A stretch of 55,289 bases of DNA from an uncultured Bacteroidales bacterium (GCA_903879715.1 CAIRMR010000027.1:1-55289); one strand, 5' to 3'. Shown: positions 19,703 to 28,950, counted from the stretch's first letter. Notes: generated by a model not told the origin, from the letters alone. Made by a program: numbers and translations.

Positions 19703-21322
19703 TTACCTGCGGTGACCTGATCCTGAGGATGAACCACTGTTTGATCCTGAGGACGAACCACTGCTTGATCCTGATGAAGAACTCCTGCTTGACCCTGATG
19801 AAGAACTTCCGCTTGATCCGGATGATGAACTACGCGAAGGTGTATAGCTTTCGCTCGAACGCGATGGAGCAGGCGAGCTGCTTCGCTGAGGTGCGGAATA
19901 AGTATTTGTGCGGGCAGGTTGGGAGTTGGTGTTATTTCGTGGTGCCTGGTAATTCTCGTTGGATCGTGTGTTTGTTGCCGGCCGGTTATTAGTAGGTTGA
20001 GTGTAAGTGCGGGTGTTGCTGCCTTGCGAAGGATTACTGTTCGAAGGTGGTGTTACCCTGGTGTTATTATTCTGCTCATTGCCTGAAGGCTGGGAACTAC
20101 GGTAACTTGGTGATGTATATTCCTGGCCCGATCTTGGACGATTGTACTCAGGCGATGTGTAAGGCTGTGTGCTTCGTCCATTGCTCGGATTGGCATTGGT
20201 TCTGTTTTGATTATTGGTATTCTGATTACTACGGTTAGGCGAAATATACTGGTATTGCCTCTGTGGTTGAGTGCTGCTATTTGCAGGTCTTTGAGTAGTC
20301 GTTCCAGGTCTCTGGGTAGTAGTATTGGAAGTATTGGTACGGTTCGTGTTTGAACTGTTAACCGGGCTTTGGTAACGTGTATTGGTGTTCTCTGTTGCTC
20401 TGGTTGCGGTGTTCCTTGAATCCTGTGGGGCGGCAGTGCCTCTTGTTAGAGTGCTTTTTGTACCATCCGTGGATATTGTGTTTCGGGTAGGAGTAGTAAC
20501 TGAAGTCCTGCTTTCACCGGTTCCGGTTACAATGCTGCTTTTCTCGATGTTTCTTCCTCCGTTATTTCTTGCCTCATATCTTTCACCAAAAGTCGTCTCG
20601 CTGGATTTTAGAGTATTGCGCGAAATGGCACTTATATTACTTGTGCTTCCAACTGAACCTCGGTGGCCATAATAAAATGAATTCTGATCATAGCTGTTAT
20701 AATAACTTCCATCGTAATAGCCGTTCCAGTAACCATTATAATAACCATTCATATAACCGCTATAACCATAGCTGCCATAACCATAGCCGCCATAACCATA
20801 ACCATAATCGTAACCATAACCATATCCATAGTACGAATTTAGGTACCAGGGATTATATCCGAATGAAAATGAAGGACCCCACCAGTTATAGCCCATATAG
20901 ATGCTTGTCCCGTAATTCCATGGATTGGGATCGTACCAGTATGAATTAGTGTAATAGTCGTTGTAATAACTATTGTAAGCATAAGGGTCATAAAATCTGC
21001 GGATGCGTGCCGAATACGCATAATCATAGTAATCATCCTGGTTATAACCATTTTCTGTATTTACGTTATTCTCAGTCGCATTCTGCTGATCCTGGGCATA
21101 ATACGTTGTATCCTGGTATGTATTAGCCTCTGTCGGAGCTTGTTCGTTCATTTTATAAGCGTTTGCATCCGTTTCAGGGGTGTTTACAACCACCGCATGT
21201 TTAGTTGCCTGGGGTTGGTTTTTCGGCGAATAATAAACATCGTCGTAATTGGTAGCCTGGTATTGGGTGGTACATGCTGACATGCCCAACATAACAGTAG
21301 CAAGGATAAAAATGTATTTCAT
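19703..21322 (-). CDS. Low-complexity lipoprotein: Tyr/Gly-rich, Asn/Thr-rich and Ser/Gly-tail
   Basis: 539 residues from MKYIFILATVMLGMSAC, with acylation expected at Cys17. The mature protein is compositionally extreme: a Tyr/Gly/Asn segment (~110-215), an Asn/Thr/Arg/Pro/Ser segment (~270-480) and a Ser-Gly tail (~490-539). The DNA for the extreme C-terminus is a 24-bp minisatellite repeated five times (19719-19838). The start was chosen because AAGGAGGT precedes it by four bases (CGCC). No domain is recognised. The composition suggests a disordered or adhesive surface protein, but that is inference. The open frame continues upstream to 21631 across the promoter region of proS and should not be used. 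Confidence 0.75.
   Translation of the reverse strand: MKYIFILATVMLGMSACTTQYQATNYDDVYYSPKNQPQATKHAVVVNTPETDANAYKMNEQAPTEANTYQDTTYYAQDQQNATENNVNTENGYNQDDYYDYAYSARIRRFYDPYAYNSYYNDYYTNSYWYDPNPWNYGTSIYMGYNWWGPSFSFGYNPWYLNSYYGYGYGYDYGYGYGGYGYGSYGYSGYMNGYYNGYWNGYYDGSYYNSYDQNSFYYGHRGSVGSTSNISAISRNTLKSSETTFGERYEARNNGGRNIEKSSIVTGTGESRTSVTTPTRNTISTDGTKSTLTRGTAAPQDSRNTATRATENTNTRYQSPVNSSNTNRTNTSNTTTQRPGTTTQRPANSSTQPQRQYQYISPNRSNQNTNNQNRTNANPSNGRSTQPYTSPEYNRPRSGQEYTSPSYRSSQPSGNEQNNNTRVTPPSNSNPSQGSNTRTYTQPTNNRPATNTRSNENYQAPRNNTNSQPARTNTYSAPQRSSSPAPSRSSESYTPSRSSSSGSSGSSSSGSSRSSSSGSSSGSSSGSNSGSSSGSGHRR
19719..19838 (-). repeat. 24-bp minisatellite in the lipoprotein C-terminus, five copies
   Basis: Five in-frame 24-base units starting GATCC (plus strand) encode eight-residue Ser/Gly units. 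The copies differ by a few bases. Length polymorphism between strains would be expected. Confidence 0.75.
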
Positions 21323-21326
21323 GGCG

Positions 21327-21358
21327 ACCTCCTTATGGTTATAGCTTCTTAAGAAGCT
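21327..21358 (-). promoter_or_regulatory. Perfect Shine-Dalgarno and 16-bp palindrome before the lipoprotein
   Basis: On the minus strand the ATG at 21322 is preceded by AAGGAGGT (21327-21334), a full anti-SD complement that is uncommon in Bacteroidota. Eight bases further upstream lies the perfect palindrome AGCTTCTTAAGAAGCT (21343-21358), which could be an operator or a leader hairpin. Confidence 0.6.
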
Positions 21359-21366
21359 TGTTTTTA

Positions 21367-21398
21367 TTGTAAACAGAGTGATAATTTTTGTAATTTTG
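21367..21398 (+). promoter_or_regulatory. Promoter of proS: TTG-N21-TAATTTTG
   Basis: TTG at 21367-21369 and TAATTTTG at 21391-21398 match the Bacteroidota consensus. Transcription would begin near 21405, about 44 bases before the ATG at 21449. Confidence 0.6.
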
Positions 21399-21448
21399 TA
21401 GACTATTAGTACTCTGAAAAGCACAATTATCATACCACAATTTACAAA

Positions 21449-22924
21449 ATGGCAAAAGATTTTACAACACGCGAAGAGAATTATTCCCAATGGTATAACG
21501 AACTGGTTATTAAAGCCGAACTGGCTGATAATTCTGCCGTTCGGGGCTGTATGGTTATTAAACCTTATGGCTATGCTATATGGGAAAAAATTCAACGGGT
21601 TCTCGATGATATGTTCAAGGAAACAGGGCATCAGAATGCGTATTTCCCGCTTTTTATTCCAAAATCATTTTTCAGTAAAGAAGCTTCGCATGTTGAAGGT
21701 TTCGCCAAAGAGTGTGCCGTAGTTACTCATTACAGGTTAAAAATGTCACCTGATGGAAAAGGTGTTATTGTTGATCCTGATGCAAAGCTGGAAGAAGAAC
21801 TTATCGTTCGCCCTACTTCTGAAACTATTATTTGGGATGCCTACCGTACCTGGATTCAATCGTATCGTGATTTACCAATTTTAATTAACCAATGGGCTAA
21901 CGTGGTTCGCTGGGAAATGCGTACACGACTGTTTTTGCGCACTACCGAGTTTTTGTGGCAGGAAGGTCATACTGCTCATGCCACTGAAGCAGAAGCTGTT
22001 GAAGAAACTGAAAAAATGATAGGCGTTTACGCTCAATTTGCCGAGAAATGGATGGCAATGCCGGTGCTGAAAGGGATAAAATCGCCAAACGAACGATTTG
22101 CCGGTGCTGTTGAAACCTATTGCATCGAAGGTCTGATGCAGGATGGCAAAGCATTGCAGGCCGGAACCTCACATTTCCTTGGTCAGAATTTTGCCAAAGC
22201 TTTTGACGTTCAGTTCCTGAGTAAAGAAAATAAACTGGATTATGTTTGGGCTACATCCTGGGGCGTTTCCACCCGCCTGATGGGAGCGCTGATTATGACA
22301 CATTCCGATGATCATGGGCTGGTCCTCCCTCCAAAGCTTGCTCCGATACAGGTTGTAATAATTCCGATTTTCAGAAATGAAGAACAACTTGCTCAGATAT
22401 CGGAAACAGCCAATGGTATTGTAAAGAAACTTAAAGCTCTTGGCATCAGCGTTAAATATGATGATCGGGATACACAGAAACCTGGCTGGAAGTTCAATGA
22501 ATATGAATTTAAAGGAGTTCCTGTTCGTTTGGCAATAGGCCCTCGTGACCTTGAAAATGGTACCGTTGAAGTTGCCCGTCGTGATACACTTGAGAAAGCT
22601 GTTTATCAGATTACAGATATTGAACATAAAATCAGCCACTTACTCGAAAGTATCCAGGAAAATCTCTACCAGAAAGCATATGATTTCCGGGAGGAAAATA
22701 CCAACAGCGTTGATACATGGGAAGAGTTCGTTGCCTTGCTCGATGGGAAAGGTGGATTTATCTCAGCCCACTGGGATGGAACAACTGAAACCGAACAGCG
22801 TATCAAGGATGAAACCAAGGCTACTATCCGACTTATCCCGATTAACGGGAAACAGGAAGAAGGAAAATGCATCCTTACCGGCGAGCCTTCGAAACAGCGG
22901 GTGATTTTTGCACGCTCCTATTAA
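21449..22924 (+). CDS. proS: Prolyl-tRNA synthetase, archaeal/eukaryotic-type
   Basis: A 491-residue class II aminoacyl-tRNA synthetase that charges tRNA-Pro. It has the short form without the bacterial editing insertion: start [20 protein letters not shown], then RPTSETIIW and motif 2 [14 protein letters not shown], and a C-terminal anticodon-binding and zinc-type domain ending in FARSY. This form is usual in Bacteroidota. It probably forms an operon with kdsB, which begins 25 bases after the stop. Confidence 0.95.
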   Translation: MAKDFTTREENYSQWYNELVIKAELADNSAVRGCMVIKPYGYAIWEKIQRVLDDMFKETGHQNAYFPLFIPKSFFSKEASHVEGFAKECAVVTHYRLKMSPDGKGVIVDPDAKLEEELIVRPTSETIIWDAYRTWIQSYRDLPILINQWANVVRWEMRTRLFLRTTEFLWQEGHTAHATEAEAVEETEKMIGVYAQFAEKWMAMPVLKGIKSPNERFAGAVETYCIEGLMQDGKALQAGTSHFLGQNFAKAFDVQFLSKENKLDYVWATSWGVSTRLMGALIMTHSDDHGLVLPPKLAPIQVVIIPIFRNEEQLAQISETANGIVKKLKALGISVKYDDRDTQKPGWKFNEYEFKGVPVRLAIGPRDLENGTVEVARRDTLEKAVYQITDIEHKISHLLESIQENLYQKAYDFREENTNSVDTWEEFVALLDGKGGFISAHWDGTTETEQRIKDETKATIRLIPINGKQEEGKCILTGEPSKQRVIFARSY

Positions 22925-22949
22925 TTTTCAATTTGTTATTCTGTTTATC

Positions 22950-23705
22950 ATGTCGATAAGTACGTTAGGTGTTATTCCTGCCCGTTATGCTTCCAGCCGG
23001 TTTCCCGGCAAACCGCTGGTAATGATAGAAGGTAAAAGTATGATCATGCGGGTGTATGAACAGACTTTAAAAACTACAGTGCTTGACAGGGTAATAGTGT
23101 CTACCGATGATGAACGCATTTTTAATCATGTTAAAGATTGTGGCGGAGAAGTGATGATGACGTCTGAATCACATATATCGGGCACTTCACGCATTGGCGA
23201 AGTAGTCGAGCACCTTTCATTTATGAACCACTGCCCATATGATGTGATTGTCAATATTCAGGGTGATGAGCCCTTTATCGATCCTTCACAAATAGATCTC
23301 ATAGTTTCGCTTTTTAATAATCCGGAAGTGAAAATCGGCACATTGATCAGGAAAATATCAGATAGCGAGGAGTTGCTTAATCCTAACGTTGTAAAAGCCG
23401 TTGTCGATCAGGACGGAAAAGCTATGTATTTTAGCCGCTCTCCAATACCTTTTGTTCGTGGAATAACGCAGGATGCATGGTTGGACCACCAGAGTTTTTA
23501 CAAACATATCGGGTTGTATGCTTACAGATCATCAGTTTTGCAGCTTATTTTAAATTTGCCGGAAGCGCCACAGGAATTGGCTGAATCACTCGAACAATTA
23601 CGTTGGTTATACCATGGATACAATATTCATACAGCTATTACTGATATAGAGACAGTTGGCATTGATGTCCCTGAGGATTTATTGAAACTTACTAACAAAG
23701 CTTGA
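22950..23705 (+). CDS. kdsB: 3-deoxy-manno-octulosonate cytidylyltransferase
   Basis: A 251-residue enzyme that activates Kdo as CMP-Kdo for lipopolysaccharide inner core synthesis. Recognised from VIPARYASSRFPGKPL at the start, VIVSTDDERI, ISGTSRIGE and VNIQGDEPFI. The start MSISTLGVIPARY is preferred to the in-frame ATG at 22908, which lies inside the proS end. It fits with LpxK encoded at 44667 in showing that the cell makes Kdo-lipid A. It is followed at 52 bases by the HU/SPOR gene. Confidence 0.95.
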   Translation: MSISTLGVIPARYASSRFPGKPLVMIEGKSMIMRVYEQTLKTTVLDRVIVSTDDERIFNHVKDCGGEVMMTSESHISGTSRIGEVVEHLSFMNHCPYDVIVNIQGDEPFIDPSQIDLIVSLFNNPEVKIGTLIRKISDSEELLNPNVVKAVVDQDGKAMYFSRSPIPFVRGITQDAWLDHQSFYKHIGLYAYRSSVLQLILNLPEAPQELAESLEQLRWLYHGYNIHTAITDIETVGIDVPEDLLKLTNKA

Positions 23706-23757
23706 TAATTTAGGATGGATTGTAGTATCTTAGCAATCCAAAAATTCAAAAATATCA

Positions 23758-24822
23758 ATGATAACAAAGCATATAGCGGATTTACTGTATCATCACGAGT
23801 GTGTGATTGTTCCTGGTTTAGGAGGCTTTATTAAAGCTTACCGGCCCGCGCAAACACTTCATTCAACGTATGAATTCCGCCCACCATCGGGAACTGTTGC
23901 TTTTAACGCTGGTTTATCAGGAAACGACGGGCAACTTGCCAATTATATTTCCTCTGTTGAGGGCATTTCCTATCGCGAAGCTTTGTACGAAATCAGATTA
24001 TGGGTTGAAAAAAGTTTTGACTCCTTAAAAGCAGGTGAGAAAGTTATTCTTGATGGTATAGGTGATATTTTTGAAAACGCTTCCGGTAAACTGGAATTTA
24101 GGCCTTCAATACAGCATAATTTCAATGCTGATTCATTTGGTCTTCCAGTATTTTATGCCAAAGCCGCTGTAAAAGAAAAGTTGATTGTCCCTGAAATTGA
24201 ACTAACAAATTTTTCATCAAAGAGAGCAAAATACCATCGCTTAATTCCCGAAACCCTGAAATGGGCTGCCGTGCTTGCCCCTTTTATCGCTTTTGCATAT
24301 TGGGGTACTACCAATGGTAACATCATTGATAACTATGTTCACAATTATACAGGAATGTTTTCGTGGGTGCGTTCTACCCCAGGGAAAACCGCTTTTGTTA
24401 AATCAGTTTCTCTCCCAATAAAAAACGAAGTTACTCCGGACATTTTACAATCGCCTGCGGGCATTTTGGCTGAAGAAAATATTTCATTCGATCCGGGAAT
24501 GATTTCATATTCGGAACTTGCAAAAAATAAGATTGTAATCAATAATTCTGATGCACAACCTGTTTCTGATGCCGTCATTAGCACAGAGCCGGATTATTTC
24601 ATTATAGGCGGAGCCTTTCGCGATCATAAAAATGCACTCAATCTTATCCGTACTCTTCAGCAACAGGGATATCCTGCAACTATCGTGGATACTACATCAG
24701 GAGGCCTGTACATTGTCAGCATGAAAAGTTTCACCGATTATACGGAAGCCGAAAATCAACTGGGTGAAGTGAAAAAAGCAGGATTTTCTTCATCGTGGAT
24801 TCTTAAAAAACAAAAGGGTTAG
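23758..24822 (+). CDS. HU-CCDC81 and SPOR domain protein
   Basis: 354 residues. The N-terminal ~75 residues, starting ITKHIADLLYHHECVIVPGLGGFI, match the bacterial HU-CCDC81 domain. One hydrophobic helix (~168-182) spans the inner membrane. The C-terminal ~75 residues (from DYFIIGGAFRDH, ~277) are a SPOR domain that binds glycan strands lacking stem peptides, common at division septa. The protein probably links a cytoplasmic or DNA-bound complex with cell-wall synthesis sites, which is inference from domain content. The stop TAG (24820-24822) lies inside a GGGTTAGGGTTTA word shared with the end of pepA. Confidence 0.85.
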   Translation: MITKHIADLLYHHECVIVPGLGGFIKAYRPAQTLHSTYEFRPPSGTVAFNAGLSGNDGQLANYISSVEGISYREALYEIRLWVEKSFDSLKAGEKVILDGIGDIFENASGKLEFRPSIQHNFNADSFGLPVFYAKAAVKEKLIVPEIELTNFSSKRAKYHRLIPETLKWAAVLAPFIAFAYWGTTNGNIIDNYVHNYTGMFSWVRSTPGKTAFVKSVSLPIKNEVTPDILQSPAGILAEENISFDPGMISYSELAKNKIVINNSDAQPVSDAVISTEPDYFIIGGAFRDHKNALNLIRTLQQQGYPATIVDTTSGGLYIVSMKSFTDYTEAENQLGEVKKAGFSSSWILKKQKG

Positions 24823-24832
24823 GGTTTAAGGA
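24816..24832 (+). repeat. GGGTTAGGGTTTAAGG word at the HU/SPOR stop codon
   Basis: The stop codon TAG is formed by the repeat word. The same 13 bases (GGGTTAGGGTTTA) occur on the minus strand at the pepA stop. Confidence 0.6.
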
Positions 24833-24886
24833 TATTCTTTTCACAGCCCCCATTTCTATTACGTCTTTACAAAAAAACATATAACC

Positions 24887-25567
24887 TTGGCTAAGAGGAA
24901 ACTTCAGCGTTTTGCTGAAAATGAAACTTTTAATCATTTTTTCCAACCCGGCTGGGAAGAGCTTTTCTCCGGATTTTCTTTGCGCGGAAAGTGGAATGCT
25001 GATTTTTTTAACAACAACAATCCTGTCATCATCGAAATGGGTTGTGGCAAAGGAGAGTACACAGTTGATTTATCCGATAAATATCCTGAACGTAATTTTA
25101 TAGGGATTGATAAAAAGGGTGCACGAATGTGGCGTGGCGCCAAAACCAGCAGTGACGAAAACCGCCCGAATGTTGCTTTCGTGCGTATTCGCGCTGAAAA
25201 TATCGGTAAAGTTTTCGGTACAGCTGAAGTAGACGAAATATGGATCACCTTTCCGGAACCACAACCTAACAGTCCAAGGCACAGCAAGCGTTTTACATCT
25301 CCTGAATTCATTGCGCGGTACCGTCAAGTGTTAAAACAGGGCGGAATTATCCATCTGAAGACGGATAATGATATGTTTTATAACTATACTTTAGAAGTAA
25401 TAAAAGAAAGCAATCACCACCTTTTATATGAGAACAGTGATTTGTATGCAAATCCAGCCGATCCTGAAGTTAAGGATGTGATCGATGTGCAGACTCATTA
25501 CGAAAAGATATGGCTCGAACAGGGGTTGACTATAAAGTACCTTAGATTTATGCTTAGTGAAGTGTAA
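24887..25567 (+). CDS. trmB: tRNA (guanine-N7)-methyltransferase, TTG start
   Basis: A 226-residue SAM-dependent enzyme making m7G46 in tRNA. The SAM motif is IEMGCGKGEYTVDLS (~49-63), GIDKKGARMWRGAK follows, and ITFPEPQPNSPRHSKRFTSPEF is the TrmB signature. It begins with TTG: the residues after it (AKRKLQRFAENETF) match the usual N-terminus of this family in Bacteroidota, and no ATG is available nearby. The gene lies 64 bases after the HU/SPOR gene. Confidence 0.92.
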   Translation: MAKRKLQRFAENETFNHFFQPGWEELFSGFSLRGKWNADFFNNNNPVIIEMGCGKGEYTVDLSDKYPERNFIGIDKKGARMWRGAKTSSDENRPNVAFVRIRAENIGKVFGTAEVDEIWITFPEPQPNSPRHSKRFTSPEFIARYRQVLKQGGIIHLKTDNDMFYNYTLEVIKESNHHLLYENSDLYANPADPEVKDVIDVQTHYEKIWLEQGLTIKYLRFMLSEV

Positions 25568-25699
25568 AAATAACATACTGTATTCATACTCTCACTGTTT
25601 ATTCCGAATTACGTTGTAATTTAGTTTTTCATTAACAGCCCTTCAATTAACATGAGCTATTCAGCCCTAAAAGGATATCCTGAATATGACTTCAAAAAA

Positions 25700-25766
25700 G
25701 GTAAAGGTAAAGGTAGAGGTTAAGGTTGAGTGGCCTTAACCTCTGCCCTAACCTCAACCTAAGTTA
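25700..25766. repeat. AGGTTAAGG/CCTTAACCT palindromic word repeat
   Basis: GGTAAAGGTAAAGGTAGAGG words lead into a perfect 10-bp stem GAGGTTAAGG (25716-25725) / CCTTAACCTC (25734-25743), followed by CCTAACCTCAACCT words. It uses the same words as the palindrome between secA and pyrH. Confidence 0.8.
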
Positions 25767-25780
25767 CATGATAGAATACT

Positions 25781-26119
25781 ATGACGGCTGAAATTTCATT
25801 TTTCGAAAAAGTGTATGCTGTCGTGGAACTGATTCCTTACGGAAGGGTAACTTCGTATGGCGCTATTGCCAGCTACCTCGGAACCGGAGGTTCTTCCCGT
25901 ATGGTTGGATGGGCTATGAATGCCTCACATCAAATGCTTCAGCATATTCCGGCTCACCGGGTAGTCAATCGGAATGGATTACTCACCGGCAAGCATCATT
26001 TTGGTGGACAGGATACCATGCAGCAACTTTTGGAAAGTGAAGGCATCGTTATTGAAAATGATCAGATCATTAATTTTAAAGATATTTATTGGGATCCATC
26101 AAGCGAGCTCGCCTTATAG
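25781..26119 (+). CDS. atl: Alkyltransferase-like protein (MGMT family without the active Cys)
   Basis: A 112-residue protein equal to the DNA-binding C-terminal domain of O6-alkylguanine-DNA alkyltransferase. PYGRVTSYGAIA (19-30) is the helix-turn-helix. The active-site motif PCHRV is replaced by PAHRV (57-61), so the alkyl-accepting Cys is Ala. ATL proteins of this type bind O6-alkylguanine and hand the lesion to nucleotide excision repair. A palindromic word repeat lies directly upstream. It appears to be transcribed alone. Confidence 0.88.
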   Translation: MTAEISFFEKVYAVVELIPYGRVTSYGAIASYLGTGGSSRMVGWAMNASHQMLQHIPAHRVVNRNGLLTGKHHFGGQDTMQQLLESEGIVIENDQIINFKDIYWDPSSELAL

Positions 26120-26494
26120 GTATTAATAGGTGAAAATTATTTTTATCAGAAATGAGATGGTTGGTCATAGTATCTGAATTGATAGTTCTGTATCCATTGA
26201 TAATTTCTTTCACTCCTAAATAAATCCTTGATTTTTATTTTTTTTATACGTCAGAAATGTTCTGCTTTGGCTTGCCAGAATCATTTCAAATGAAAAATGT
26301 GTTTATTCCTGTGATGATATAATCTGTGTGAAAATATTTCCTAAATGAAAAAAATATGATAATTATGATTATAACGTAGAAAAAAATAGGGGGTAGTGAT
26401 AAAAAAAATATAATAATCAGTTAATATATTTAAAAAATGTGATGATTATACAAAAAAGTATTATTTTTGCAGAAAATTAATAAAATTCAAATCT
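26120..26494. other. AT-rich leader and control region of glnN
   Basis: No gene. It contains CAGAA-ATG-TTCTG (26252-26264), a perfect five-base inverted repeat, followed by a third CAGAA at 26276-26280 after a TTGGCTTGCCA core. A TATTTTTG box (26462-26469) is 25 bases before the glnN ATG. The repeats could be operator half-sites. Confidence 0.45.
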
Positions 26495-28684
26495 ATGGCA
26501 ACCTTACGTTTCAAGGCATTGGAAGATGCACTAAAAAGAAGACCAGTTGAAGTAACTATACCTGGTGAGAAAATTTCTGATTATTTTGGAATAAATGTCT
26601 TTGACAGGATCAAAATGGAAAAATATCTTCCTAAAGATGCTAACAAAGCTGTTCTCGATGCCATCGATCATGGCAAACGTATTGACATGAAATTAGCTGA
26701 CCAGATAGCAATGGGAATGAAAAGCTGGGCAATGAGCCTGGGAGCTACTCACTATACTCACTGGTTTCAGCCATTAACTGAAAACACAGCAGAAAAACAC
26801 GATTCATTTACAGTTCCTACCGGACGTGGAACTGCCATAGAAGTTTTCTCAGGCGCTCTGCTTGTTCAACAGGAACCGGATGCCTCAAGTTTCCCGAGCG
26901 GCGGAATTCGTAATACTTTCGAAGCCCGCGGATATACTGCATGGGATCCTTCATCACCTGCATTTGTTATGGACGATACTCTTATTATCCCTACCATATT
27001 TATTTCCTATACCGGCGAAGCTCTCGATTATAAGACACCACTTTTAAAGGCTCTCCATTGCCTGGACAAAGCTGCTGTTGAAGTTTGTCAGTATTTTGAT
27101 AAAGATGTCAGCCGTGTTAACAGTAACCTGGGATGGGAACAGGAATATTTCCTTGTAGACGAAGCCATCTATAACGCTCGTCCGGACCTTGTACTTACTG
27201 ACCGTACTTTAATGGGTCACGCTTCCGCTAAAAATCAGCAGTTGGAAGATCAGTATTTCGGACAAATACCCAGCCGTGTTTTAGCTTTTATGAAAGATAT
27301 GGAATATGAAGCGTATAAGCTTGGAATTCCGGTTAAAACACGCCACAACGAAGTTGCTCCTAACCAGTATGAATTAGCTCCGATATTTGAGGAGACTAAC
27401 CTGGCAAATGATCATAACCTATTGGTAATGATGGTTATGCGTAAAGTTGCAGCCAAGCATAATTTTAAAATTATTCTTCACGAGAAACCTTTCGCCGGAA
27501 TTAACGGTTCAGGAAAACATAACAACTGGTCGGTTTCAACCAATACCGGTGTAAACCTCTTGTCACCCGGAAAAACTCCAAGGTTGAACCTTCAGTTTCT
27601 TACCTTCCTGGTTAATACACTGGTTGCAGTGCACGATAACAACGCCTTACTTAAAGCCTCCATTGCATCTCCAGGCAACCAGCACCGGTTGGGAGCCAAC
27701 GAAGCGCCTCCTGCAATTATCTCGGCATTTCTTGGCCAGCAGTTAACGAAGATGCTTGATGAAATCGAGCAGAAAGTTACTGACGAGAAAATGTCGCCTG
27801 AAGAAAAGACAGCAATTAAACTCGATATTGGTAAGATACCGGAAATTTTGCTCGACAATACCGACCGTAACCGTACTTCACCGTTTGCTTTTACAGGTAA
27901 CCGTTTCGAATTCCGCGCTGTTGGCTCATCCGCAAACTGTGCGTCTGCTATGATAGCGCTTAATACAGCCTTGGCAGTTCAATTGCTTGATTTTAAAGTA
28001 GAAGTGGATGCTATTATTGAAAAAGGAGTTAAAAAAGATGAAGCCATTTTACAGGTTCTGCGTCGCTTAATTAAAAAATCAAAAGCCATTCGTTTCGATG
28101 GAAATGGATACAGTGATGAATGGAAAGCAGAAGCACTAAAACGTGGCCTCGACTGCGAAGCTATAGTTCCACTTATCTACGATGCTTTTTTAACGCCGAA
28201 ATCACGCGAACTCTTCAAACGTGCCAAAGTTTACAATGACGTTGAAATGGAAGCCCGCAATGAAGTCCGTAATGACCTTTATGCAAAGAAAGTTCAGATC
28301 GAAGCCCGTGTTTTCAGTGACCTTGCTATGAATCATATTCTTCCTACCGTAATCGAGTACCAGGCTATGCTGATCAACAGTACCCAAGGTCTCAAAAATC
28401 TTTATAGCGCTGCTGAATATGATGTTTTGGCATCACGACGTCTTAAGCTGATCAAAGAGATTTCGGATCATATCGAAAACATTGAGGACAAGGTGAATGA
28501 AATGCTTGAGGCCAGAAAACAGGCAAATTTGATAGAAGATGCACGTGAAAAAGCAATTGACTATGCAACTAAGATCTTCCCTTACTTAGATGAAATCCGT
28601 TATCATATTGATAAACTCGAATTGATTGTTGATAATGAAAAATGGCCGCTGCCTAAATACCGTGAACTATTGTTTATCCGGTAA
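26495..28684 (+). CDS. glnN: Glutamine synthetase type III
   Basis: A 729-residue GSIII, the long form typical of Bacteroidota that condenses glutamate and ammonia using ATP. Supporting stretches are the N-terminal GSIII-specific segment (FRSGVT-like region around RPVEVTIPGEKISDYFG), the catalytic NSNLGWEQEYFLVD, NEVAPNQYELAPIFEETN, and INGSGKHNNWS. The C-terminal helical region is also GSIII-specific. It stands alone behind a 375-base AT-rich region, consistent with nitrogen control, although no known operator is recognised. It ends with a strong terminator. Confidence 0.96.
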   Translation: MATLRFKALEDALKRRPVEVTIPGEKISDYFGINVFDRIKMEKYLPKDANKAVLDAIDHGKRIDMKLADQIAMGMKSWAMSLGATHYTHWFQPLTENTAEKHDSFTVPTGRGTAIEVFSGALLVQQEPDASSFPSGGIRNTFEARGYTAWDPSSPAFVMDDTLIIPTIFISYTGEALDYKTPLLKALHCLDKAAVEVCQYFDKDVSRVNSNLGWEQEYFLVDEAIYNARPDLVLTDRTLMGHASAKNQQLEDQYFGQIPSRVLAFMKDMEYEAYKLGIPVKTRHNEVAPNQYELAPIFEETNLANDHNLLVMMVMRKVAAKHNFKIILHEKPFAGINGSGKHNNWSVSTNTGVNLLSPGKTPRLNLQFLTFLVNTLVAVHDNNALLKASIASPGNQHRLGANEAPPAIISAFLGQQLTKMLDEIEQKVTDEKMSPEEKTAIKLDIGKIPEILLDNTDRNRTSPFAFTGNRFEFRAVGSSANCASAMIALNTALAVQLLDFKVEVDAIIEKGVKKDEAILQVLRRLIKKSKAIRFDGNGYSDEWKAEALKRGLDCEAIVPLIYDAFLTPKSRELFKRAKVYNDVEMEARNEVRNDLYAKKVQIEARVFSDLAMNHILPTVIEYQAMLINSTQGLKNLYSAAEYDVLASRRLKLIKEISDHIENIEDKVNEMLEARKQANLIEDAREKAIDYATKIFPYLDEIRYHIDKLELIVDNEKWPLPKYRELLFIR

Positions 28685-28724
28685 TTTCATATCAGTTTAA
28701 ACCATTAAGTACATTATTTGTATT

Positions 28725-28766
28725 ACCCCCACCCGGATGATTTTTTTCGGAGTGGGGGTTTTTAGT
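28725..28766 (+). terminator. Terminator of glnN
   Basis: ACCCCCAC (28725-28732) pairs with GTGGGGGT (28752-28759), an inner CCG/CGG adds to the stem, and a T-run follows. Confidence 0.8.
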
Positions 28767-28772
28767 GTCTGC

Positions 28773-28950
28773 ACACCCGCAGGGTGTCTGACACTAAAAC
28801 ACCCGCAGGGTGTCTGACACTAAAACACCCGCATGGTGTCTGATACAGAAACCCGCATGGTGTCTGACACAGAAAACATTTTTTTGTCATTTTTTTAGCC
28901 GAACCTGATTTCCCGTGTCAGACACCCTGCGGGTGTGCACACGGGAAATC
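28773..28950. repeat. ACACCCGCAGGGTGT direct repeats with an inverted terminal copy
   Basis: Four direct copies begin at 28773, 28799, 28825 and ~28849 (period 26, then 24). Each is a small hairpin (ACACCC/GGGTGT) plus a CTGACAC tail; copies 3 and 4 have GCATGG for GCAGGG. An inverted copy follows at 28917-28938, enclosed in a larger stem GATTTCCCGTGT (28907-28918) / ACACGGGAAATC (28939-28950). It fills most of the gene-free 346 bases between glnN and mrp. Confidence 0.9.

Noticed and set aside
19729-19992. Plus-strand 87-residue frame rich in Met-Asn-His-Cys-Leu
   Set aside because: Antisense shadow of the 24-bp minisatellite.
21323-21631. N-terminal extension of the low-complexity lipoprotein
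   Set aside because: It would cover the proS promoter and start, and would bury the lipoprotein signal peptide in the middle.
28773-28950. CRISPR array
   Set aside because: The 26-base period is all repeat, without unique spacers, and the last copy is inverted.
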